Origin: Misgurnus anguillicaudatus
Taxonomy: Eukaryota; Chordata; Actinopteri; Cypriniformes; Cobitidae
Direction: 5' to 3'
DNA length: 64,000 nucleotides
Assembly (NCBI RefSeq): GCF_027580225.2
Contig: NC_073340.2
Coordinates: 20,158,001-20,222,000 of the forward strand
Shown here piece after piece: positions 42,947 to 54,900 of the stretch (positions within the stretch are counted from its first letter, which is position 1; each line of letters begins with the position of its first letter). A model generated the notes under the pieces. It searched no databases. It was given only the letters and a program-made list of their open reading frames with translations, and was not told the DNA's origin. A program made the position numbers and the translations under genes.

Positions 42947-45900
42947 TATGTGTTATTATTATTAAAATAATAATATTTTTTAAATTGTCCTAGTTTTGTC
43001 TGCATTGATTGTATTGTTTTTTTTTGTCCTTGTATTTGTTTAGCTCATGTTTAAAATGTGTTTTTATGTGAATTGTGTTTTATGTTCTGTAGAACAGAAA
43101 CCTGCTGAAAACCAGTTTTTACACTGAGTCAGGCCCGTTTAAATTGTATCATTATTGTAACGTTAACTTTCCTGTATAATAAATGAAATGAAATGAGTCT
43201 TCAGGCATGTGCTGGTGAAAAAAATCTTGCCACAGATTAACTCTTTCGCTGCCATTGACGAGATATCTCGTCAATCAAGAGAAAACGCTTCCCCGCCAAC
43301 GACGAGTATTTCCGTCTTTCCGCAATACCGCTATTATCCACCAGGTGGCGCCCTTCTGGCAAGCAGCTGCATGTCCGTGTCTGTTTTAAAGATCGCTCTG
43401 AATGGGATCTCTATGAAAAGTCCGTCACAAAAATGGAATTATCTCTGCTTTTTGCTCAAAATGTGGTGTTTTTGCAGAAACCTACCCATATTCAAAAGCT
43501 GATTACAAAAGAACTGCTGAAGGTAGGATGAAATGTTCTTTTTTGTTTGAAAGCAGAGGGTCTGTTCTTTCATTTGGTATATTGTATGTTTATATATTTG
43601 AAGAAGAACATTTTCTGGAAGGCATTAAACTTTTGTGAAAATCATGAAAAACTCTGGCGCTGGCTGGGAACTTTTTTTAAAAACGCTGGCGGTGAAATAG
43701 TTAATAAACTCATTTTAACCCTTAAGAGTTCCTAGGGACATTTTGTGCCATTTTGATTTTGATTTTTAAACCATCTTGACTGTGATGATTGAATATTGCC
43801 CAAACTTGCCAAAGGTTAATCATTTTTTATACATTTTAGAATATTGGTTTCAGTTTTTTAAATTAGCTTAAAATGGCTAAGCTACGCAAAAACCGACTAA
43901 TGTGTTCCTTCGGACAAAAAATGCCCCATTGAAAACCATTATAACCACCATTTTTGACCCCCCATTTATCTTAACATAAACTAATACATACCTTTATGTC
44001 CATATATCATTTTAAACTACTGGCCTTGAAGTTTTAATTTTTATACTTGTCCACCAGGTGGCGCTACTTTTTACCATTTCATGCATTCATCAAAATGTCA
44101 CAATTTTTGCTGTTTTCTGCGGACCGCATAGCTGCTGAAAAGATAAACCTTTAATGTTGAAAATTGGTGTGTGTGTAAAAAAAGTGTGTCTGAGTGGTAA
44201 GAGGGTGGGGTGATGTTGGGGTGGGGTCGGTGATGAGTGGGCCAGGGGGGCATATTCAACATATCCAAATTCTTCTCTCTTTGAAAGGCACATTCTGCGT
44301 TATAAACTAATTCAGTAATAAAAACGATGAGAGGCCAGAACCGAAACAAAATCAATCTTCATTTTGTTTCTCGCTCATGTTGTTTATGCAAATACACTGC
44401 TATAAGTATGAACAGTATAGCAGAAGTAGTGAAAATGGCAAGGCATTACAGCACACATAAGGCTCCTGAAATAATCATGCACTTCAAGAGCGAGGATGGC
44501 TCCTCATCTTCCTCCGAAGCTTCTGAGGTCGACACGGAGGCCTCAGAGGTAGAAGTAGACCAGCTGGAGTCTAATTCATTAGAGAGATCTTCAGAAGACT
44601 TGTCAGAAGGTGAGAGCGGAGAGGAGATGGATGAAGTGGCGGCAGGATGGACGTCAAAAATTGAAAAATCTTCTGGTCTCCCACAAACATGGAGACGCTC
44701 CGCTACTTTCCAACAGCCAGAGATTTGATCCCAGGGCTCACACACTATGCCACTGCTCGAATCAGCCCTGACTTCAAGCTTTTCATTGATGCTGATGCAT
44801 GAAATCCTGCAGCATATTGGCGCCATGACAAACCTACATGGGAGACAGTCACAGACTGGAGAGATCTTGAGACAGAGAAACTGCAGGCTTATGTGGGGCT
44901 GCTCATTCTGACCGGTGTTTACAGATAAAAAATTAATTAGCTCTCAGTCTCTGGAGTGAGAAATCAGGACAGGTCACTATTTGGGCTACGATGTCCCACA
45001 AAAGGTTTTACGACATCAGCTGAACACTGTGGTTCGATTAACGTTAACATATTGGCATTTAAAGGGTTAAAATTTTCACAAATTTAATTAATATTTGACA
45101 TGTATGTTTCAGGAAGAAGTAGTGTTAAAAGATTTAATAGTTTAAAGTGGAAAAAAATTATTGATGTATGATATTTTTAGAGCAGGTTTTGGGAAGGTGT
45201 TATTTTGGTGTCATTTTGGCCTTAGGATCACAAGTGTGAGTTTTGTATAAAATCTGACCCTGTTCAAAAAATAACAATGCATCAAAATCAATGTTGCTAC
45301 CAATCTTTGACCCATCCCAGGGTATAATAATAATTATAATCAAATGGTAGTTCAAATGTTTTTTTAAGGGAAAAGTTTTTTGTTTTTTCTGTTATAAAAA
45401 CATGGACTAATGTAAACAAACAGGCATATAAAGGGTTAAAATTTCCACAAATTATATTAATATTTGATATGTATGTTTCAGGCAGAAGTAGTTCTAAAAG
45501 ACTGCATCGTTTAAAATGAAAAAAAATATTCACGTATGATATTTTTAGAGCAGTTTTTGGGAAGGTGTCATTTTGTGGCCTTAGGAACACTAAAGGAAGT
45601 TTTTTATAAAATCTGACCCTGTTCAAAAAATAACAATGCATGAAAATCAATGTTGCTACCAATCTTTGACTCATCTCGGGGTATAATAATAATAATAATC
45701 AGATGGTGGTTCAAATGTGTTTTTTGGAAAATATTTAGTTTTTTTGTTTTTTCTGTTAAAAAAAACATGGGCTAATGTAAACAAACAGGCATATAAAGGG
45801 TTAAAATTTCCACAAATTATATTAATATTTGATATGTATGTTTCAGGCAGAAGTAGTTCTAAAAGACTGCATTGTTTAAAATGAAAGAAAATATTGACGT

Positions 45901-48900
45901 ATGATATTTTTAGAACAGTTTTTGGGAAGGTGTCATTTTGTGGCCTTAGGAACACTTAAGGAAGTTTTTTATAAAATCTGACCCTGTTCAAAAAATAACA
46001 ATGCATGAAAATCAATGTTGCTACCAATCTTTGACCCATCTCAGGGTATAATAATAATAATAATCACATGGTGGTTCAAATGTGTTTTTTGGAAAATATT
46101 TAGTTTTTTTGTTTTTTTATGTTAAAAAAACATGGGCTAATGTAAACAAACAGGCATATAATGGGTTAAAATTTCCACAAATTATATTAATATTTGATAT
46201 GTATGTTTCAGGCAGAAGTAGTTCTAAAAGACTGCATCGTTTAAAATGAAAAAAAATATTGACGTATGATATTTTTAGAGCCGTTTTTGGGAAAGTGTCA
46301 TTTTGTGGCCTTAGGAACACTTAAGGAAGTTTTTTATAAAATCTGACCCTGTTCAAAAAATAACAATGCATGAAAATCAATGTTGCTACCAATCTTTGAT
46401 CCATCTCAGGGTATAATAATAATAATAATCACATGGTGGTTCAAATGTGTTTTTTGGAAAATATTGTTATTAACAATGCGTTGTTACAGTAATAAAAACC
46501 TGGATATCCCCCTTACTTTAAAACAGATGCTTAGTGTGTGGTTCATTACTATTTTTATGAAAACCCAACAACAATAAATTAAAACTCACTTGACAACAAA
46601 TGTCATAATCGATTATCACTTAAAAAACCTAAGTAACTTCAACAGCTCTGAAACAACCTCAGGCCACATTTACTTTCACATTGCCTTCAACAAAGTGATG
46701 CACAATAAACAAACACTGGCAGAATTTTTGGGTGAACCTTTCACATGATCTGTCAATGCATATTGATTTTATGCATCTTGAAAAAAGGCTCAGCAATGTC
46801 AGAGCCGATGGTGTAGTGGAACGTGCTCCGACACATGGTGCAGACGCACTTCTGCCGACCCAAGTTCGAATGCTGGCTCGAGGTCCTTTGCCAATCCCAT
46901 ACCCCTCTCTTCACCCTATACTTTCCTGTAATCTCCTTAATTACTATCTATCTATCAAATAAAGGCAAAAACCGACCACTTTAAAAAAAGAAAGAAAAAA
47001 AAAAGAAAAAAGGCTCAGCAAGAGGGCACAGAAATGCATAGCAAGAAACATTTTTTGAGCCCCTGCACCCTTTATCCCATCTCTCACTCTGAAGGGTAAA
47101 CCCTTCGAAAGAATTAGGGCATAGTAATGGCACCTTTAGAAGCTTAACAGAGCAGGAATGCAGAAAAAATATGGAAACGGTACATCGGAAGCAACACCTT
47201 TGGTTAATCAGAAATGGTGAAGAGAGAGCAGCATGACAACAGTGTGTATTAGAGGTGTAGTATTTCTGCTCTGGGCAGCTGCTAACATCCGCACTGTTAG
47301 AATGATATTGACCTCTTCTCTTCCGCCTGTCTCACAGTGACCCGAGTAGCTGTATCGAGTAACCCCTGACGGTCCGAGGTCTACGTGGACCAGAACATAA
47401 CCAAGAGTTCTACTGCACCTCATCACCTTACACTCAAACTGATCACAGATCGTCAAAGTGTAGGACAGGAAGGGCCTGCAGACAGACGGGTTTGACGATG
47501 AGATGCCTGTCAAGAAAGGGATGTTTACACAAAACCCACCATACAGGATGGACACACACACACACCTTCTCAACTCTTTTTATCCTCTTCTAAAAGACAC
47601 CAGACACGCTGGTTAATGTTCAAAGTAAAAAGCCTTTTTCAGAAATAAATGTCACTGCAAAAATCTAAACTTTAAAGGGATAGGTTACCCAAAAACACAG
47701 TATCCATTGATTTCAATGTATTTGTTTTTCTTACTATGAAAGTCGAAAGTGACGTCATCTGTGTAGTTACAATCATTGACCAAAACATCTTCTTTTGTGT
47801 TTAACAGAATAAAACAATAAACAACCTGAGTTGACAGAATGATGACAGAATTTTTGGGTAAACTATCCCTTTAAAAATTAAACCAGATTTATGACCCCTG
47901 TATATAATGTGCAAACTATATAAATGGACATAATTACCATGAAGTAGTCCATTATTTGCATTTAGCACTGTTTAGTGTCAATAACACTATAAAAACGAGT
48001 GCATTTTTTATTAAAGATATTATATTTGATTACATTAACTGCAGTTCTAACTCATACTATGCAGAGATGCAGGGCAAACATCATTGCAGTGATGTGTGGC
48101 ATTCTCCATTTCTAATATCCAGTTTTACGACTCATAAAGCTGGATGAATGGCACAGATTTAATGCACGTGTGGCCCTAATGAAACACAATAATTCATCAT
48201 ATTTATGTAAGCCACCCAACTGTCAACACAGAGAAAAGCCAAAGTGAAGCCAAAGTGAATAGACCACCACATTTCATTCAACATTAAAAATGATGACAAC
48301 CAGGGACAAAAGGTGCGGGTCACGTACATGTGTAAATGATCTCAGATAGGCAGAAGGTCGTGCCATTGTTTTTGTGCAATTTGGAACTAGTACAGCAATC
48401 ATGAGTTTAATGTAATATGTCAGTGACTTTATGGATTGAATGTATATTGCGTATGTCTGCATTCCATCCTAACCAAATTCGATATCCCTGTCATATGCAC
48501 ATGTGCACAGTCTGCACCACATATAAAACACAGTGTGTGTGTGCGTGTGTGCACAGAGATATGCATTTGTTGACTCTGGAGCAAGCTTAGTGCAGACACA
48601 GGATGCAGAAGGCTTGTATTACTTTGAGAATTTATTTTGGATGCAGAATACGGATTATAAAGAATCGGAATTAGACACGAGCTGCTCTTTAAGAGACTTC
48701 ACAAACATTAATATTGTAACTCAGTGTTAAGTAGGAAAATGTAAAGCCAACTGCCAGTATGTGGAACTCAGACAAAACGTTTTCAGCATCTCGCATTCAA
48801 TAAGAAAGCAGACATTCTCAAGTTCAATTCAAACCCAGCTTTCACTTTCTCTGTCTGGGCAATAATCTGATAAGGCAGTATATGAGATTTAATCTGACTG

Positions 48901-51900
48901 GCTATATATTGAAAGCTTTTAATAGGGTAAGAGTGGAAGTGTTTCCATGTTTGGTCTTGCCATGTTCATTAAAAAAGCAAGCAGCAGAGACATTAGTACC
49001 CTACTGTACCTACAAATTTCTCAGCTAGTCTTTCCTCAATTATATGCAAACTATGCAACATAATTGTCCTGCAAGTAAAGAGTCTTTGATTTGAGATGAA
49101 CAATTTAGGCATATTTGACTATATAAAATCATTTATAAGCATATTTATGCATGCTGGAATATGAATCATATATAAACATATATAACAGTGAAAATTCATA
49201 TAGTCACCAGATCAACATATTTGTAAATAAAAATGTTTTAAATGATTCGGAAAATAAAGTGGTAAGAGAAGATTTGCAGCAAAACCAAAACAGAAATGGG
49301 GTGTCTGACAAATAATTGCTTGTCGACACATTGTGCACTTAAACAGCTTTCCAGCATAAACAGTTTTCCTAATGGGAGATTTGTTTTGCGTCAGTGTGCT
49401 CAGACTGAGTTGTTCTGAAACTGCATGGAGAGGACATTATTCTGCCCCCCGGCCTCTGGTTCGAGACCAGCAGGTTTAAGGAGCAAATTTTTCCAGCCCA
49501 GAGATGCCATTTTTTTCGGTGTAAATGCCTGAACAAGGCCAGACATGGCCCTGACTCAGACACCCAGTCAGTGGAAAATGGTAAGAAGGACCAACTGAGT
49601 ACCATTTTGCCAACCGCATTTTGTATTAAGCCAGAAATCTCAGAGTAGGATTAGAGGTCTTTAGAGTCCTCAACCCGATCCTCTGAGGACTGCAGATACA
49701 GAGGCCACCCTTACCCAGAAGCCCACGAGTACATGCCCTGTTCATTGTGGAAGACTGGCACAAGAGTTTGTACTTAACCTGGTTTCCTTATGTAATAACA
49801 AATAGAAGGCGGCCCAGAGGTGAAAACCACATGCATTACCAGCTGATCTGGGCTTAGGAGCCAAGCCCCGTACCAAGAGGGATTACAATATTAAAGGTGT
49901 GAGTGCAAGTATATATAGTTAAACACGCAACTGTAATCTTTATGAGAATAAACTGAAAAACTTGACTTGTGCTGGATCTGTGTTAGTCTTGTTTCTGTTT
50001 ACACACACATAATAGAGTGCCGCAAAGATGACGTATTTTTGTAGGCCAACCCTGGAAGTTAGCCGGACACTTGTTCCTTCACTAAAAAGCCCATTCATTT
50101 TTCCTATAGCCTTGGGATTATTGCAAAAAATAAGATCAGTGTTTACACAACTTTTATGCATTTTGAAGTCTTAGTTAGTTTTTTTTTTTATTTCTAGGAA
50201 ATGCATTTAGACGTAAAGGCGCAATTTGTAAAACCCGCCACTATGGGGCGCACAATCAAAACAATAACAATGGCGTGACTTGATGACACTATGAAGGAGT
50301 GTGGAATGGGATCTGTTGTCTTCAACTCCACCGTTGATGGCCATCAATCAGATGGGAACAAGAAATCATGTTAACGGATGAAGTAAAGTAATAAAATTTT
50401 ATAACATTTTGCGTTTGATGACATCATTTTATTTAATTATATTGAATAAGACCTGGATAATGTAAAGTTTGCAACTGAATTGTTAGTCATAGACGTTAGA
50501 ATATTTGTCCAATTCAATGGTGTGATAACACAGCACAGTTTTACATTTTCAAATCAATGATAGTAAAAGGTATTTGGAACTTACCAATATCATTTCCAAT
50601 AAAGATTGATTCATATTTCTGTATAACACTAACTGTATTTATTTACATTACCATAATTCACCTGACAAGGTGAACAGCAAAAATAAAGCAATACATTTCA
50701 CATTACATAAACATTAGTCTTCAAGAATTTTTTTTTTTAATATAGTAAATAAAGTGTGTTCAATACTTGTGTCATTTCACTTAATTTATTATGACTCAAC
50801 TTGTATACTTAAATGTTCTGATTTCTTTGTATGAATTCAATATAGAAAGTGTGTGTCAATAGCCCACTTAGAAATCCCCTTACTTATAAAAATGCTGATG
50901 TGTCAATTACTTATTTTCCCTGCTTTATAAAATAAAGCATGATGAATTGCAACAAGACACTGTTGTCATGCGGTTTCTACGTAAAAGCAGTAACAAAGTT
51001 TTACGTGAATATTGACAGGCCAATGAACCGCCCCGTGTCATTGTTTAGAACAGCGATTTTCTCACGAGTTACAAGTTGTTGGAAACATGAAAGACATTGT
51101 AAGTACTCAGCTGAACAAAATATAACACTGGCCTAGTGGTTTTTGTATATTTTACCGCAAATATGTTACAAATTGTACCTTTAAAAATTCATAAAATTGT
51201 GCAAAGATTAACTGGTTGAAGAAAACGTGTAAGTGTCATAAACTTTTGTTAAGCACAGATCTTATTTTTTAATCCAAAATCCAAAAATAAATATAATCCA
51301 AAAGTCTATGGGAAAAATGAATGGGCTTTTTTAGCAAAAGAACCAGTGTCCCGCTAACTTCCGAGGGTTGGCCTACAAAAATACATCATCCCTGCGGCAC
51401 TCTTTTTCTCCCCTTTATTTAATTTACAATTGATTGACAGTGTAAATGTAGCCATGCAGACTGTAATAAAACTAAAGTGGAAAATCAGATCAAACTTTAA
51501 AGTAAAGGCGAGACCTTGGAAAAGACCCATTTACTTCCCGCTAGACTTCAGATGAAGGAAAGTTTCCAATTACTGTATCATTCTCCTCCCGTCTCTCTCC
51601 TTTTCATCTCATATACAGACACACACACGCAGCGACGGAGTATCGGTTTGGAATCGTGTACCTAACCCAGGTGAAAATTGCAGGTTGTGTCAGATTTCCT
51701 GTACGGCTCTCTGGAGCGCCTGCTTGGCAGATGAACAGAGTGGAGTGGGACATGTGTGAAACCCTGTGTTAATTACATTAGACACCGGAGGTCTTTGGCT
51801 CTATGCCTGTCAGATCTCCACTGACTGTTATACGAAGTTATTGAGCTCAAGTCAGCTCAGTCCACAGCTCTAAAATCTAGATTCACAAATTCATCTGCAT

Positions 51901-54900
51901 GTCCAGTATTTATAAGAATAATTCTGAGCAAGTCATAAGTTTATTATGTGATCAGTGCACTTTGTCTTACAGATAGGCAAAACTACTTGAACACTTTAAA
52001 AGACATTTAAAGCAAAAGGAAAAGAATGTCAACTAGTCTTTACCACAGATTCACATTTAGCATCAACATGGCATACATTCTCTTTCTAAAATGGTTTGCA
52101 TTTATTCAAAACGACTGACTTCCACAACAACAGAAATGGGCACTTTCCCGAAACATCATATCACAAAACTGCAGAGCAACAGTAAGAAACAGAGAGACAC
52201 AGTTAGGTGCGTTACACCACATGTCCTATCGAATAGTTGAAGTAGTGTGTAATCTCACACGCATGCATATATACGCACACACGCACACACAACCTCACCT
52301 TGACCAATGAGTGTAGACTCCTCTGCCCAAACATAGCGTGTAGAAAGGAGCGGTCATCTGCGTTCTCAACATGAGGCTGCAGTTGAGACGGCAATACAGA
52401 CAACAGCTCATACAGACCTGTAGAGGAAACACAGGAAACACATTACCAATGCGTACTGAAACTACAGACCCACATAAAAAAGACCCCGAAAATCATTAAC
52501 AAAGACACTTGCATGTCAGATCCTCTATTGTTTCCTATAAACATTTTCTGAAATGGTGCAATACAGTTTCCTTTGAGACAACAGTACAGTAACAATAACA
52601 ACCAATTAAACATCCTGGTTTAATTTAGCACGCGTCTCCCACCAGGTCACACTAAGGCTTAAAAAGTGGACTTCTCCCAGGCTGCACCCTCATTTCCTCC
52701 CTTTGTCTGTCTACGTCCTGTTTTTCTAGGAATCACAACTGGAACTGTGAATTGAATCCCTAAAGTTTTATTAGGAGGTCCTGTGATGTTTAAACAAAGA
52801 TAAACACTTTGTTATAATAAGCACACTACTTATAACATATTTAATCCCAAAACTAAAGAGCACAGTATGACATGGCTGAATAAACAGATCCCTACTAGAT
52901 GCCCTCGATGAACTTCTGAATGTCAGCTACTGCACACTGATGACCTTCTGGGCCCGGACTGAGTTTTACAGTCAACAACCAACCTTGTGTCTGTAGCCTA
53001 TAAAAAGATCTGCGTAAACCGACCATTATCGGCTGCCAAGTTTTCCGGTTGGGATGTGAAAGAATGTTGTGCCAAACAGCATTTCCCTTTCACACGCCTA
53101 CACTTCCCAGCGGCCTCCAGAAAATAACAGCGTTCCTTAGACATCAATGGCGGTGCTGGAGGATGGCAGGGAGGGGCAGAAGACGGAAGGCCCTGCTTCT
53201 CAAATTCACAGCATTATGGGTCACTAGCACCGGGCACGGAGACCGGCTTTAATTACACAGCTTGTTTGGAAGGCGACAAGGTCATTCGAACTGTCTGGAC
53301 AACACGGTACACAAAGACACGCACAAACGCTTACGCGCATGCATGAGAATTTGCGGATAAAGAGACGGTTTTCTGGAACCAAGCGATATTCTTAGTCAGA
53401 CACACACAGGCATGAAGCAACATGCAAATATACGCCCAGAGACACACAAACGTACGCCACAAGAGAGGCTGTCCGCATGGGAAATATGCCCTGCTGGCTC
53501 GCAGTCTCGCCCCTGCTGGCATCAGTCCCCTGGACGCAGTAGCCAAGAGGAGGACAACTGGTGGAAAACAGGACCAGATAGATTTACAGCACAGACCGCA
53601 ATTCGAAAGAACAGTAAAACGGCTTTCTTTAAATGTCTTGTTTGGATGGGTTCAAAAGTCAATAGTGCAAAAAGATTCACACACACTCGTCTCGGTGAAC
53701 TCTGCGGCTGGAAATGAGCGTTTCTCTCTTTCAGGTGCTGAGAGACTGACTCTCTGATGCAGTATATCTGTCATGCGAACGCGCACATGGGTGCGTGAGA
53801 CCACCTCTCAGGGGTCGGTATTTCAGGTGCTACGCGGAGAAACACGGTTCATGCCTGTCTGCGTAAAAACTGAGCATGTGAATGGAGAAATGAAAACAAG
53901 AACAGCTGTGCGCTTTCATTCACTGTGCCTTTGATTTACTCAGAAACAGTACTACATGTACACATCCACAGAGAGAAAAAGAGACAGAGAGGCTCTCCAG
54001 AGCACTGACAAATTATAGAAGAGACGAGAGAAATAAATACCAGCCATCTACATACAGTAACAGTATACATCTTAGTGACACTCCGATTCGATTCATTCCA
54101 ACGAGCTTAGCATTTCTGTCTGGTCTCTGATTGCATCCACGTCTTTAATTCCAAACAATGGAAGTGATTACAATCTTGTATTGTCCTTTAGAAGCTACGT
54201 CTCAAGTTATAAAATGCATGAAGAGCACAAACACACACACTCTGAAAAAGCTTTTGTTGGCAGTTTGCACCCATTGCAAGGTTTCATGTTCATAGTCCTC
54301 TTAACCCACAACACCACATCAGACCTCTTGCCCAGAATATCAGCAGATCTACTTGCATGTTCAAGATCATCTACTTTAATCATGCTTTTAGCATTATACT
54401 CCACAATTGCATTGGACCTACAATAAGCGACTTTGCTAAAAAGTGGAGACCTATAAAAGGAATGGTCCTCTGTGTGGCTCAGTGGTAGAGCATTGTGTTA
54501 GCAGTACATAATGTCATGGGTTCGACCACAGAGAATACACATACCTGTATGGATAAAAAAAAATGTACACCTTGCACTGTATATTGCTTTGAATAAAACA
54601 GGGTTCCCACACCTACGTTAACTTCAAATTCAAGGACCTTTCAAGGACTTTCCAGGTCCAATACCCTCAAATTCAAGGACTAAATGTTACATTGTGTTAC
54701 ATTTAAAGACACATTGTTACATTGGATTCACACCAGCTGCATTTGAGGCATCAAAATCGCATCTACCGCGCCTAGTTTAGCTTGAATCCTGATTGGTTAA
54801 GGCGACGTTCAAATTTTTCAACTCGGGCGTTTGCCACGCCATACTAAGCATGTCGTTTGCGCCGCAAGACCTCCAGACACGCATCAACGCGTCTTCACAT

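Noticed and set aside
42790..43005. Frames rich in Ile/Met or His/Tyr in the foldback loop
   Set aside because: Produced by trinucleotide-like repeats; not protein coding.
44408..45025. Domesticated piggyBac gene
   Set aside because: A frameshift, two stops and loss of the catalytic core show decay, not retention.
47208..47573. 121-codon minus-strand frame as a possible extra exon
   Set aside because: The mpp7 protein is already continuous across this intron, and the translation resembles no domain I know.
19360..52417. Assignment to mpp3 instead of mpp7
   Set aside because: Exon 3 has MPP3-like PTPVL, but the short DDIDDEED linker, the MPALS start and the QLQPHV and SLHSLVK blocks favour MPP7.
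54472..54598. tRNA gene
   Set aside because: A and B boxes are present but the stems do not pair, and a fish SINE tail follows. The same applies at 31375, 46797, 12225 and 2943.
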